A DNA stretch of 64,000 nucleotides from JANQSP01 sp965226095 (GTDB lineage: Bacteria; Bdellovibrionota; Bdellovibrionia; Bdellovibrionales; UBA1609): assembly GCA_965226095.1 (NCBI GenBank), contig OZ245336.1, forward strand, positions 372,001 to 436,000. The letters run 5' to 3'. This document shows, piece by piece, positions 52,450-61,514 of the stretch (the stretch's first letter is position 1; every line of letters begins with the position of its first letter). The position numbers were made by a program, and so were the translations under genes. The notes beneath the pieces are model-generated. The model had not been told where the DNA came from. It did not search any database and saw only the letters and a list, made by a program, of their open reading frames with translations.

Positions 52450-55404
52450 ATGCGGCATAAAAAATTATGGTTGATTAAATATAAGAATGGAAGAATCCAG
52501 GGGCCATTATCAGCTCAGGAAATCGATCAGTTAATCGATGAGAAAATCATTATTGGAGAAGAGTCTGTTTGTGTATACCCTGGTGGGGTGTGGCAACCTA
52601 TATCTATGGAGCCACAGTTCTATGAATATTTGATGGAAGTCTTATCCAGTACAAATATTTCAAAAGATAAAAAAGAAAATGAGAATATAAAATCTGTTTC
52701 ATCCGGACGCTTAGGATCGGACTCTGATTCTGTAAAAAAACTCTCTTCAGTCACAGTGATTGCAAATCCTATGGAATTAAAAAGAATAAAAAAAGAACAA
52801 AGAAAAAAAAGACGAGCTTCTTCAAGAAAAAATAAAAAATTATCAGTAGAAGAAACAGTTCTTTATGAATTAGAGGAAGATGATGAATTGAATTTAGATG
52901 AAGACTATGTTCAATCAGTTGTTACTTCAAATGAAGATTTTAGAGGGGGAGTATTTAAAAATAAAAAAGGTTTAATATTGATAGGCACTATAATAGCTGT
53001 CTTAGTAGTAATCTTTTTTTCTCAAGAATCTTCAAAACCAATAGATCAAGATTATATTGAGTTAAAAGAAGTACAATTTAATCAACCACAATTACCTCAA
53101 AATGAAATTGAGTTATTGATTAAAAAAGGAATGGTACAATATTTTAACAGTACATTTTTATCCTATTTAAAGTCTCAGGAATTAATTTCACAATCTGTAC
53201 AAGGGGATAATAAAAATACTTATGCAATGGCTTTGCTCTGTATGGTGTATTTAGAACTTTGGCCCTTTTCCAAGCAGGATTTTCAAGCTATACAAACAGT
53301 TTTTACAATTGTGCAAAAAACATCTGTATTGAATAAAGGAGGTATTCGATCAGGTCTTTGTCATTCTGTAGGATTAATTATAAAAGGCCGATATGAAGAT
53401 GCCAAAACAACTATAGAGAGTTCTTTAGATGGATTAAGTAGTGCGGGAGCAAATGAAAATGATTCACGGTTAACACCTTTGTTATATTATTTAAAAGCAA
53501 AAGTTCTTTATTATCTTAATGATTATTCTTCAACAATTAGTTATCTGGACACAGTTCAAAAAATTTTACCAAAATGGGTGCAATTATATCTTTTATCAGC
53601 AGATATTTTATTAAAACAGGAAAAAATTTCTGAAGCGTTATCTGTATATAGAAAAGTTTTAAAAATTGATCCTAATAATAAAACAGCTCAAATTGGGTTG
53701 GGTCTTTTGGAATATAAACATTTTAAAAAAATAGATAAAGCGCAAAAACTATTAAAGAGTGCAGTAAATAATAAGAGCGATAGAGTATCTTATGGAAAAT
53801 TATCATCTGCGTATTTGGTTTTAGCTCATATTGATTTGAAACAAGGACGTAAAAATTCTGCCTTGGAAAATGCCAGGCAAGCTTATAGCTATAATCCTGC
53901 TGATAATTCCAGTAAAGAATTAATTATTCAATTGGGAGGAGAACAGAAGCTTAAGACTACAAAAATAAGAAGTGATCAGTTAATTTATGAAGGGGATCAA
54001 TTGGTATTGAAAAATAAACATCAACAGGCTGTTGGTTATTATGAAAGAGCATTTAAAGCTAAAAAAGGAGGGAATGCTGTAGTAGCTGTTAAAGCAGCGA
54101 AGAGTTTATGGACATTAAGTTTTTCGGATGAGGCTATTGATTGGCTTAAAAAAGCTATACAAGCTGATCCAGAGATGATGGAATCTTATATATTGATGTC
54201 TGATTACTATTCTCAAAAATATGATTTTTATAATGCAGAAAAGATTCTACGGATTGCTTCCAAGCGTTCTCCTAGAAACTATGAAGTATATAGAGGAGAA
54301 TCATTATTGGCCTTTAGAAAAAAAGATTATAAAAAAGCCATGTATTACGCCAATCAAGCATTAAAAATTTATTCCGCTGATGTGGAATCTTATATTATTT
54401 TATCAGAAGTGTATGCTAAGTTAGGGGATGTGAATGAAGCACTTGCTTATGCTACAAGAGCTATAGAAACAGATCCGAATTCTATAAAAACACAAGCAGT
54501 GTATGCTAAAGCCTTAGGTAATATTTATGGAGTAGATACAGGGTTAAACTATTTTAGAAAATTAATAGAAAATTACCCTTTGGTTTTAGAGTATCAGATG
54601 GAAATGGCAAAATATCTATTTGATGATGAGCAATATGCAGTAGCTAGAGAAGTTTTAACAGAATTAATTAGTATAGAGCAAAAATATAATGAAGCTTATT
54701 TTTATTTAGGTCAAACTTTGATGTTTGATTCTGCTTTTGCAGAAGCATATGAATCTTTTCTACAAGCAGCTATTTTAAACCCTGCTGATCCAAAACCTAC
54801 TTTTTATATTGGTCTTTTACGGTTTAAGGAAAAAAATTATAAAGAAGCTAAGAAACATTTTGAAAAAGTTTTAGATTTAAATAAATACTTTTCGGAAGCT
54901 CATTATTATTTGGGAAAAGTGGCTTTTTTACAAAAGGATTATAATGAAGCTATTAAACAAGCTGGTTTGGAAGTTCAAGTGAATCCGAATCCAATGGCTT
55001 CTTATGTGTTAGCAGGTCAAAGTTATGAAATGCAAAAAAAATACCTGGAGTGTGCTAATGAATATCAAAAGGCTTTGGATAATAGTGGTACAGATACAAG
55101 TTTATTGGTTAAAGTTGCCAGGTGTTATAGGCAGGCTGGTTATGTGGACTTAGCTATGAAAATTATTAATCAGGCTAAAATAGCTGGCGGAGCTGGAAAT
55201 GATCAAAATATTCGCACTGGTGATCCTCAACTATATAAAGAATTAGGCGCTATTCATGAAATAGCCGGAAACTATCAAGAGGCTTCAGGAGCTTATTGTA
55301 ACTATTTGAATTTACTCCCGGAAGCTCCAGATCGGCAAAATATTAAAAATCGTATGAAAAAATTAGCTAAATTAACTGGCAAAAAAATGAAAAAATGTGG
55401 TTAG
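52450..55404 (+). CDS. GYF-domain and TPR-repeat membrane protein
   Basis: 984 aa. Residues 1-60 (KLWLIKYKNGRIQGPLSAQEIDQLIDE...VYPGGVWQPI) match the GYF_2-type domain seen at the N-terminus of bacterial scaffold proteins. A Lys/Arg-rich then acidic linker leads to one transmembrane helix at about 174-192. The remaining 750 residues are tetratricopeptide repeats (for example AIDWLKKAIQADPEMMESYILMSDYY, ALAYATRAIETDPNS), which would lie in the periplasm and mediate protein contacts. Function unknown; similar large TPR proteins occur in myxobacterial and Bdellovibrio genomes. Confidence 0.85.
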   Translation: MRHKKLWLIKYKNGRIQGPLSAQEIDQLIDEKIIIGEESVCVYPGGVWQPISMEPQFYEYLMEVLSSTNISKDKKENENIKSVSSGRLGSDSDSVKKLSSVTVIANPMELKRIKKEQRKKRRASSRKNKKLSVEETVLYELEEDDELNLDEDYVQSVVTSNEDFRGGVFKNKKGLILIGTIIAVLVVIFFSQESSKPIDQDYIELKEVQFNQPQLPQNEIELLIKKGMVQYFNSTFLSYLKSQELISQSVQGDNKNTYAMALLCMVYLELWPFSKQDFQAIQTVFTIVQKTSVLNKGGIRSGLCHSVGLIIKGRYEDAKTTIESSLDGLSSAGANENDSRLTPLLYYLKAKVLYYLNDYSSTISYLDTVQKILPKWVQLYLLSADILLKQEKISEALSVYRKVLKIDPNNKTAQIGLGLLEYKHFKKIDKAQKLLKSAVNNKSDRVSYGKLSSAYLVLAHIDLKQGRKNSALENARQAYSYNPADNSSKELIIQLGGEQKLKTTKIRSDQLIYEGDQLVLKNKHQQAVGYYERAFKAKKGGNAVVAVKAAKSLWTLSFSDEAIDWLKKAIQADPEMMESYILMSDYYSQKYDFYNAEKILRIASKRSPRNYEVYRGESLLAFRKKDYKKAMYYANQALKIYSADVESYIILSEVYAKLGDVNEALAYATRAIETDPNSIKTQAVYAKALGNIYGVDTGLNYFRKLIENYPLVLEYQMEMAKYLFDDEQYAVAREVLTELISIEQKYNEAYFYLGQTLMFDSAFAEAYESFLQAAILNPADPKPTFYIGLLRFKEKNYKEAKKHFEKVLDLNKYFSEAHYYLGKVAFLQKDYNEAIKQAGLEVQVNPNPMASYVLAGQSYEMQKKYLECANEYQKALDNSGTDTSLLVKVARCYRQAGYVDLAMKIINQAKIAGGAGNDQNIRTGDPQLYKELGAIHEIAGNYQEASGAYCNYLNLLPEAPDRQNIKNRMKKLAKLTGKKMKKCG

Positions 55405-55410
55405 TTATAT

Positions 55411-55665
55411 ATGCATAAAATAGTAGCTTTAATTATTATTAAAATATTGTCTGCCGGCTTTGTGGCTGGATTGATTTCTTTTGTTTGCCAGGTTTTAATT
55501 GGTTATGGTTATTTTTCTTTTATGTTTATCTTTTTGACAGTCTTTACTGCATTTTTTACATTAATAAAAAAATTACACATTTTTGGTGTATTGTGCGTAG
55601 ATATGCTTTTTATTTTATTTATTTTAGGATTAAGGGTTTATATATTAATAGCGGATAAAACATAA
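55411..55665 (+). CDS. Small integral membrane protein
   Basis: 84 aa, almost entirely hydrophobic, with two to three predicted helices (about 5-30, 32-52, 57-80) and basic residues between them (TLIKKLHIFG). It starts 6 bases after the TPR gene stop, so it is probably co-transcribed. No family recognised. Confidence 0.6.
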   Translation: MHKIVALIIIKILSAGFVAGLISFVCQVLIGYGYFSFMFIFLTVFTAFFTLIKKLHIFGVLCVDMLFILFILGLRVYILIADKT

Positions 55666-55675
55666 AAGATAATGT

Positions 55676-55762
55676 GGAGAGGTGGCAGAGCGGTTGAATG
55701 CACCAGTCTTGAAAACTGGCGGACCTTCGCGGGTCTCGTGAGTTCGAATCTCACCCTCTCCG
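55676..55762 (+). tRNA. tRNA-Ser (anticodon UGA)
   Basis: An 87-nt class II tRNA. Acceptor stem GGAGAGG / CCTCTCC with discriminator G. Anticodon arm CCAGT-CTTGAAA-ACTGG gives anticodon TGA, reading UCA and probably other UCN codons. The long variable arm is GACC-TTCGCG-GGTC, and the T arm has GTTCGAATC. The CCA end is not encoded and must be added by nucleotidyltransferase. Confidence 0.96.
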
Positions 55763-55773
55763 ATTTAGTTTTC

Positions 55774-56045
55774 GGACATACTTATAGGTTAGCTTTGTTT
55801 GTAAAGTCCAGTTTGCTTGAGACGCTTCGCTTGGACTCGGCGCCACTGCACTTTACAAACAAAGCTAACACACTAAGGACCTTCAAACTTTTCACCTCTT
55901 TAACTTGGACTTTCGCCGCTGAACTTTCCATCCAAAAGCCAATATATAAGGACCAGCAAGCCAGAAGCTTTAAAGAGGAGAGATTTTTTTTAGACCCTCG
56001 CTGCTGAGCCTTTATATAGGATAGGCACGTTAATAAGTTAGGTCC
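55774..56045 (+). repeat. Inverted-repeat-rich, G+C-raised block beside tRNA-Ser
   Basis: A 272-bp non-coding stretch. (1) A perfect 20-bp inverted repeat: GTTAGCTTTGTTTGTAAAGT (55788-55807) and its complement (55850-55869), 42-bp spacer. (2) A 9-bp inverted repeat CCTCTTTAA (55895-55903) / 55970-55978. (3) Three imperfect copies of a 26-27-bp unit with core TTGGACTnnnGCCnCTGnACTTT at 55831, 55905 and 55990. (4) Imperfect outer ends GGACATACTTAT (55774) and ATAAGTTAGGTCC (56033-56045). It resembles a small non-autonomous element or a structured RNA; no ORF is credible here. Confidence 0.55.
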
Positions 56046-56063
56046 AAAAATTAAATAGATTGT

Positions 56064-56336
56064 TTAATTACAGTCTGAGACTTCCGGCTCTACACATTCA
56101 CTCACACCTGCAGCTGGCGGAGATAAAGCTTCTCTAAATGTGCAATCTTTATACTGCTGTTGTTCTTGTTGATACCTGATGTTGCACTCTGCGCTGTTTC
56201 TGGTTTTTTTTAAGTGACTAGCTTGCGCACTGTCAGTTTTAGCTTTAATAGCTAAGGCACTGATTGTCTCCAAATAACCAAATCCGTACGAATAGGAACA
56301 AATGAATAAGGAACATATAAATATAATAATTTTCAT
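56064..56336 (-). CDS. Small secreted protein
   Basis: 90 aa. A signal peptide (IIIFICSLFICSYSYG, cleavage about residue 19) precedes a short polar mature part with four cysteines (AECN, KDCTF, SECVEPE, SDCN) and a Gln-rich stretch. The cysteine count suggests disulfides outside the cytoplasm. ATG start without a clear ribosome site. It lies downstream of ctaB behind a terminator, so it is probably transcribed alone. No family recognised. Confidence 0.55.
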   Translation of the reverse strand: MKIIIFICSLFICSYSYGFGYLETISALAIKAKTDSAQASHLKKTRNSAECNIRYQQEQQQYKDCTFREALSPPAAGVSECVEPEVSDCN

Positions 56337-56424
56337 TTAAATTCCCATTGTTTTACATCTAACTATAATCATGCAATATTTTTTAGAGGATATAAAGAAT
56401 TATTTTATTATGAAGATAGATATA

Positions 56425-56453
56425 AAACTTTTGTCTCAAAATGAGACAAGTTT
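56425..56453 (-). terminator. Intrinsic terminator after ctaB
   Basis: AAACTT-TT-GTCTCA / TGAGAC-AAGTTT, a 12-bp stem with a two-base bulge and a three-base loop, just past the ctaB stop. On the minus strand the stem runs into TTTT. Confidence 0.65.
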
Positions 56454-56468
56454 AGTTTAGAAAGGTAA

Positions 56469-57356
56469 TTAATGAGAGAATAATTTTGAATAAATCCAAA
56501 GATCACAAATAGGAGCCCACAAGAAAACCAAAACACTGAAGTTCAACCACATAAAAAAAGGTTTCCAATTTCTTTTTTTACTGAATTTTAAAAATTCTAT
56601 AACGATTTTTATACAAAAAGGAATAAGAAAGAAGATATAAATAATATTCATTTTAAAAAATAAAGGTGAAATAAGAGCCAAACCTAAATAAGAAGTCAGA
56701 TACAAACTAATATGATAAAAAGTTTTTTGTAAACCCAATTTAGCCGGTAAGACAGGTACACCTGCTTTTTCATAATCTTCGCGGTAACCGATGGCTAAAG
56801 CCCAAAAATGTGGCATTTGCCATAAAAATAAAATGAAAAATAAATAAAGACATTCTATAGAAAAAATATCATTAGAGCCGGCAGAGTAGCCAATCATTAC
56901 CGGTAAGGCTCCTGGTATGGCTCCTGGAATAGCGGCAAAGATCCATTTTGTTTTCCATAATACAGTATAAAAAAAGTTGTAAAACAAAATAGCGATTAAA
57001 GCTAATCCAGCTGTTAAAGGATTGAGAGCCAGTAAAATAAATAAACCTGGTACAATATGCATAATTCCCAAAGCCAATGCTTGAAGCCAGGTTATTCGTC
57101 CACCAGGTAGAGGTCTTTTGTGAGTGCGTTTCATCTGACTGTCGAGTTGATACTCATACACCTGATTTAAAATAAAACTTCCACTCACGACCAGGTACAA
57201 GCCTGCTATAAGCCACAAAAGTGGAAAGTTTATCAGAGCTATAGGTGCTGATTGAGTACTGGTGGCTAGAGCATAGCCAGCACAGGCACTGATCAAGGCA
57301 AAAAAAGTAATCCCTGATTTAATAAGCTGACGGTAATCTTTAAATAGTAATTTCAT
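56469..57356 (-). CDS. ctaB: Protoheme IX farnesyltransferase (heme O synthase)
   Basis: 295-aa UbiA-family membrane enzyme that makes heme O for heme-copper oxidases. Prenyl-diphosphate-binding motifs are NQVYEYQLDSQMKRTHKRPLPGG and the second YREDYEKAGVPVLPAKLG; about eight hydrophobic helices. It belongs functionally with the oxidase operon on the same strand, from which it is separated by two opposite-strand genes (57590-58918). Confidence 0.96.
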   Translation of the reverse strand: MKLLFKDYRQLIKSGITFFALISACAGYALATSTQSAPIALINFPLLWLIAGLYLVVSGSFILNQVYEYQLDSQMKRTHKRPLPGGRITWLQALALGIMHIVPGLFILLALNPLTAGLALIAILFYNFFYTVLWKTKWIFAAIPGAIPGALPVMIGYSAGSNDIFSIECLYLFFILFLWQMPHFWALAIGYREDYEKAGVPVLPAKLGLQKTFYHISLYLTSYLGLALISPLFFKMNIIYIFFLIPFCIKIVIEFLKFSKKRNWKPFFMWLNFSVLVFLWAPICDLWIYSKLFSH

Positions 57357-57589
57357 ATTAAAATCGAATCATATAAAATATGAATGTATTACAATATTTT
57401 CTAATGGTCGATGAGAAGTTAATACAGAGCGTAAAGCATAAATAATGTCATCTAATGGATGGCTATAAAAACTCTTTTGGGTTTTTGTTTTGTTGCTTAG
57501 AGTTTTTTATTGGAAAGAGATGAGTACTTTGTTAAAAAATATGGTACATAAATATCAATTTCTTAATTAAAATATAAAAAACTTATCTT
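57357..57589. other. Divergent intergenic region between ctaB and the methylase gene
   Basis: 233 bp. It should hold the ctaB promoter (minus) and the methylase promoter (plus). It is A+T-rich with runs such as TAAAATATAAAAAACTTATCTT just before the methylase ATG. I found no well-spaced promoter pair and no terminal repeats marking an insertion. Confidence 0.35.
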
Positions 57590-58450
57590 ATGGAACAAGC
57601 AACTCATCTATCTTTTAACTTTAATTATGTCTCAAAAGTTGGCTCTGCTAAATATATTAATGAAGTTAAAGCATATCCATTTTTAAAGTGGGCTGGTGGT
57701 AAGAGAACTTTAATTCCTAATATAAGAAATAGGCTTCCTAAGAGTTTTAATAATTATTATGAGCCATTTGTTGGAGGTGGTTCTATATTTTTCTCATTGT
57801 CAGATCGAATAAAAAAAGCTTATTTATCTGATACTAATCATGACTTGATGCTCACTTATCAAATCTTAAAAATAGCACCACATGATTTGATTAGAGAGTT
57901 AAAAAAATATCAATCAAAGCATGGTGTGGAATTCTATAAAAAGATTAGGGAACAAGACAATCAAAGTCCTATTAAACTAGCTGCCAGACTTATTTATTTA
58001 AATAAAACCTGTTATAATGGATTGTATAGAGTTAATCAATCTGGAAGGTTTAATGTTCCAATAGGTAGATATACAAATCCTACAATCTGCGACGAGGAAA
58101 ACTTGTTAAATGTGAGTAAAGTATTAAAACGAACAACTCTTAATGCTCATTCTTTTGAATGTATTAAACCAAAAAGAGGTGATCTTGTATATTGTGACCC
58201 ACCTTACGATGAAACTTTTACTTCATATACTTCCGACGGTTTTAGGGAGAGTGATCAGAGGGAATTAAAAGAATATTGTGATAAATGGAAAAAAGCTGGT
58301 GCGTTTGTTATTATTTCAAATAATAACACACCACTTATAAGGAACTTATATGTAGGATACAATTGCATTGAAGTTAAAATGGCTAGAAGTATAAATTGTA
58401 ATGCAAAAAAAAGAAATAAGGTAACAGAGTTATTGATATTAGGATATTGA
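57590..58450 (+). CDS. Dam-family adenine-N6 DNA methyltransferase
   Basis: 286 aa. Class alpha (D12) methylase: SAM-binding motifs FLKWAGGKR and YEPFVGGGSIFFSL, and catalytic DPPY at residues 203-206 (VYCDPPYDE). The target-recognition region has the Dam-like LNKTCYNGLYRVNQSGRFNVPIGRY, characteristic of GATC methylases. The nuclease gene follows with no gap, so a type II restriction-modification pair is likely, probably GATC-specific by analogy. The first 25 residues before KAYPFLKWAGGK are an extra N-terminus. Confidence 0.93.
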   Translation: MEQATHLSFNFNYVSKVGSAKYINEVKAYPFLKWAGGKRTLIPNIRNRLPKSFNNYYEPFVGGGSIFFSLSDRIKKAYLSDTNHDLMLTYQILKIAPHDLIRELKKYQSKHGVEFYKKIREQDNQSPIKLAARLIYLNKTCYNGLYRVNQSGRFNVPIGRYTNPTICDEENLLNVSKVLKRTTLNAHSFECIKPKRGDLVYCDPPYDETFTSYTSDGFRESDQRELKEYCDKWKKAGAFVIISNNNTPLIRNLYVGYNCIEVKMARSINCNAKKRNKVTELLILGY

Positions 58451-58918
58451 ATGAAAAAGAGTGGTGGGAGTCGTGCTAATCGTAGAGGTAAAGAGTTTGA
58501 AAAATCTATTGAAGGGGTATTGGAAGATATAGGTTATCAATTTGTAAATTCAGATCGATTTTCTATAATGCAAGATAAAGAACCTATATATACTCGACAA
58601 TATAAAATAGGTAAGGATATTTATGGCACGGATCGCAAAGTAGATATTATTCTTTATCATCCACAACTTTGGATCAACTGGCTTGTTATTGAATGTAAAT
58701 GGCAAACTTCAGAAGGAAGTGTTGATAAAAAGTATCCGTTTGAAGTTTTCAGTATTGAATATAATAAATATGATACAATTATGATATTAGATGGTGGAGG
58801 GTATTCCGAAAAGGCAAAAAAATGGCTCTATGATCAAGCTGGAATTAAAAAAAGATTAAAGTATGTATTTAATAAAATAGAATTTTCAAGATTTGTTAGT
58901 AAAGGTAAGTTAGGGTAA
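58451..58918 (+). CDS. PD-(D/E)XK nuclease, probable restriction endonuclease
   Basis: 155 aa. The catalytic pattern is visible: Glu16 in the first helix (GKEFEKSIEGVLEDIGY), Asp65 in RKVDIILYHP, and Glu81-Cys-Lys83 in LVIECKWQTSEGSVDKKYPF, a D-x(15)-ExK spacing typical of PD-(D/E)XK nucleases. The ATG directly follows the methylase TGA. The small size and partner gene suggest a type II restriction enzyme; I cannot name its site. An alternative is a phage-type or Vsr-like repair nuclease. It converges on ctaF with 14 bp between the stops. Confidence 0.8.
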   Translation: MKKSGGSRANRRGKEFEKSIEGVLEDIGYQFVNSDRFSIMQDKEPIYTRQYKIGKDIYGTDRKVDIILYHPQLWINWLVIECKWQTSEGSVDKKYPFEVFSIEYNKYDTIMILDGGGYSEKAKKWLYDQAGIKKRLKYVFNKIEFSRFVSKGKLG

Positions 58919-58932
58919 CAATTTCTTATCTG

Positions 58933-59232
58933 TTACAGTACGCTGTCTTGTGGGATGCGGGTAATCAGATCAAATTCACAGAATAAAAATATCACGACCA
59001 AACAGAAAACACCGGTTAAAAAGATCACAGGATAAATTTTATCATCATACTTTAGGTGCATAAAATAAAGTAAAACCAAAGCCGCTTTTATAGTAGCTAT
59101 TCCCATGGCAATAATAACATTCAATGTGCCAAAGTTCACTTGAGCTACTGCTACTGTGATCATTGTCAAAACCAGTAGAGCTGACAGGACTTTAATATAA
59201 ACATTAAAGGGGATAATATGATTACTAGACAT
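58933..59232 (-). CDS. ctaF: Cytochrome c oxidase subunit IV (CtaF/CyoD-like)
   Basis: 99 aa with three transmembrane helices (about 12-31, 36-58, 67-90). The family's MGIATIKAALVLLYFMHLKYDDK motif is between helices 2 and 3. Accessory subunit that stabilises the CuB site of caa3/bo3 oxidases. Last gene of the oxidase operon. Confidence 0.92.
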   Translation of the reverse strand: MSSNHIIPFNVYIKVLSALLVLTMITVAVAQVNFGTLNVIIAMGIATIKAALVLLYFMHLKYDDKIYPVIFLTGVFCLVVIFLFCEFDLITRIPQDSVL

Positions 59233-59261
59233 GAATATTTTTCCTTACATTTATTTTAAAG

Positions 59262-59912
59262 TTATTCTACCAGATATAACAGAGGAAATAAATAAATCCA
59301 AATCAAATCCACTAAATGCCAAAAGAGTCCCACACATTCCAATGGAGTGTAGTAAGAGGGACCAAAGTGTTTCTTATGAGAACGAATGATGAGCCAGAAA
59401 ATAAGAATCATTCCAGCCAGAACGTGAAAACCGTGGAGTCCTGTCATGCAATAATAAAAAGAAAAGTATAGTGGTAGTCCTTGCAATGTAGCTGTCTCTG
59501 TATAGGAAAAGAATTTTCCTGGTGCCAAACCCAGCTCCAGTTTATGAGAGTATTCAATGAACTTTACACCCATAAAAATAAAACCACAAAGTAAAGTCAG
59601 CCATAAGCATAAAGTGGAATATTTATTATTTCCTTTTTGAGCATAATAAATGCTTAAGGCCATAGTGAGAGAGCTCACCAATAGTACTACAGTGTTTAAA
59701 GCACCTAGTTTCCAATCTAAAAAAGTGGCGCCCTGGACAAATATATCAGGGTACATTTTATGGTAAATAGCATAGCCAACAAATAACCCACCAAACATAA
59801 TAATCTCTGTGCAAAGAAAAATCCATATACCGAGCTTACTGGCTTGGACTTCCTGCTCGGCAGTTTTATAATGATGTGCGGGATGATGTTTATAGTTATC
59901 AGTTGTAGACAT
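59262..59912 (-). CDS. ctaE: Cytochrome c oxidase subunit III
   Basis: 216 aa with five predicted helices, the short (caa3-type) form. KLGIWIFLCTEIIMFGGLFVGY, the MGVKFIEYSHKLELG glutamate, and TGLHGFHVLAGM...VGLFWHLVDLIWIYLFPLLYL are conserved. It starts inside the last 14 bases of ctaD. Confidence 0.96.
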   Translation of the reverse strand: MSTTDNYKHHPAHHYKTAEQEVQASKLGIWIFLCTEIIMFGGLFVGYAIYHKMYPDIFVQGATFLDWKLGALNTVVLLVSSLTMALSIYYAQKGNNKYSTLCLWLTLLCGFIFMGVKFIEYSHKLELGLAPGKFFSYTETATLQGLPLYFSFYYCMTGLHGFHVLAGMILIFWLIIRSHKKHFGPSYYTPLECVGLFWHLVDLIWIYLFPLLYLVE

Positions 59913-61494
59913 AAGGCTTACTTCCTTTTTCTATTACTGGTTCTTCATGAAAGTTTTCAGTTGGTGGTGGGGAATCAGTTTTCCATTCTAAAGTTGTTGC
60001 TCCCCAAGGATTGGCTGAAGCTTTTTCCCCTTTGAAGATAGCATGTATAATGACGAGAAAACCCACGATAAAGCCAGCGGCGATCAACCATGAACCAGAA
60101 GTGGAAAGTTGATTAAGGGGCTCATAGGGAGCAATGTAATCATGGTATCTGCGAGGCATTCCCATAAAGCCTAAAATGAATTGTGGAAAAAAAGTGACAT
60201 TAAAGCCTATGAAAATAAAAGCAAAACTGATGCGACCCCAAAACTCGTTATACATTTTTCCAAACATTTTTGGAAGCCAATAATAAATACCACCCATGAT
60301 TGCCATTAAAGTTCCACCCACCATCACATAATGAAAGTGAGCCACTACAAAATAAGTGTCATGAACATGCACATCAAAAGCTAAAGTGGCCAGCATAATA
60401 CCAGTGACACCACCAATGACAAATAAAAATAAAAACCCATTGGCAAAAAGCATAGGAGTATCAAATTTAATAGATCCTTTGTACATAGTGGCTACCCAGT
60501 TGAAAACCTTAATGGCTGTAGGTACTCCCACTAACATAGTTAAAAAAGAAAATAAAACACCCGCCCATTCAGATTGACCACTGACAAACATATGGTGTCC
60601 CCAGACAAAGAAACTGACTGCCGCAATACCTACACTGGAAAAGGCAATAGCTTTGTAACCAAAGATGGTTTTTTTGGAGAAAGTGGTAATGAGTTCACTA
60701 ACCACCCCCATCGCTGGAAGGATCATAATATAAACTGCCGGATGAGAATAAAACCAAAAGAAGTGCTGAAATAAAACAGGATCTCCTCCCAATTTAGGAT
60801 CAAAAACTCCTACTCCCAACAATCTTTCCACTGAAAGGAGTAATAAAGTGATAGCCAACACCGGCGTGGCTAATACCTGAATAATAGCTGTGGAATAAAG
60901 AGACCATACAAACAAAGGCATCTGAAAAAATCCCATACCTTTGGCTCTTAGCTTATGGATCGTAACAATAAAATTTAAACCGGTAAGAATAGAAGAAAAA
61001 CCTATAATAAAAGCACCTAAGACCACCCAGATTGTTCCATTATCAGTTCTAATACTGTAAGGAGTGTAAAAGGTCCATCCTGTATCTACTCCACCCAGAA
61101 ATATAGAACATAGAGCTACAGTTGATCCTGTGATCAGTAAATACCAGGATAAAAGATTAATCCTTGGAAAAGCGACATCCTTAGCTCCAATTTGTAAAGG
61201 CAGAAAAAAGTTTCCAAGAAAAGCAGGTATGCCCGGGATGATAACCATAAACACCATGATGGCTCCATGGAAGGTCATCAGCTGATTGTATATCGCCGCT
61301 GGAAACATTTCGCCGGTGGAAAAAAGTTCCAATCGCATTAAAAGAGCAAATAGTCCTCCTATAGAGAAGAAAAATAAAACAGTTCCCATGTAGAGAAGAC
61401 CAATTCGTTTATGATCTAGTGTGAATAACCAACTCTTTATTCCTGTGGTTTCATTTAAATAATTTTTCACTGTTTTTACCTTTCTGTTTGCCAA
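59899..61494 (-). CDS. ctaD: Cytochrome c oxidase subunit I
   Basis: 531 aa, 12 transmembrane helices, the catalytic subunit with low-spin heme, high-spin heme and CuB. Heme/CuB ligand motifs: MTFHGAIMVF, the FWFYSHPAVYIMILPA His-Tyr pair, GHHMFVSG and VHDTYFVVAHFHYVM. The YSHPxVY form marks an A-type heme-copper oxidase. Coupled to ctaE by a 14-base overlap. Works with CtaC (CuA) and heme made via CtaB. Confidence 0.98.
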   Translation of the reverse strand: MANRKVKTVKNYLNETTGIKSWLFTLDHKRIGLLYMGTVLFFFSIGGLFALLMRLELFSTGEMFPAAIYNQLMTFHGAIMVFMVIIPGIPAFLGNFFLPLQIGAKDVAFPRINLLSWYLLITGSTVALCSIFLGGVDTGWTFYTPYSIRTDNGTIWVVLGAFIIGFSSILTGLNFIVTIHKLRAKGMGFFQMPLFVWSLYSTAIIQVLATPVLAITLLLLSVERLLGVGVFDPKLGGDPVLFQHFFWFYSHPAVYIMILPAMGVVSELITTFSKKTIFGYKAIAFSSVGIAAVSFFVWGHHMFVSGQSEWAGVLFSFLTMLVGVPTAIKVFNWVATMYKGSIKFDTPMLFANGFLFLFVIGGVTGIMLATLAFDVHVHDTYFVVAHFHYVMVGGTLMAIMGGIYYWLPKMFGKMYNEFWGRISFAFIFIGFNVTFFPQFILGFMGMPRRYHDYIAPYEPLNQLSTSGSWLIAAGFIVGFLVIIHAIFKGEKASANPWGATTLEWKTDSPPPTENFHEEPVIEKGSKPYVYN

Positions 61495-61514
61495 AGCAAT
61501 TTATCAATTACTAC

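Noticed and set aside
55788..55869. Possible integron attC site
   Set aside because: The 20-bp arms look attC-like at first (GTTAGCT/AGCTAAC), but the core does not fit GTTRRRY/RYYYAAC, no second attC or integrase is nearby, and the stem is too perfect.
55672..56007. 111-codon plus-strand ORF across tRNA-Ser and the repeat block
   Set aside because: It runs through the whole tRNA and the inverted repeats, has no ribosome site and its product has no coherent pattern. A chance frame in G+C-richer DNA.
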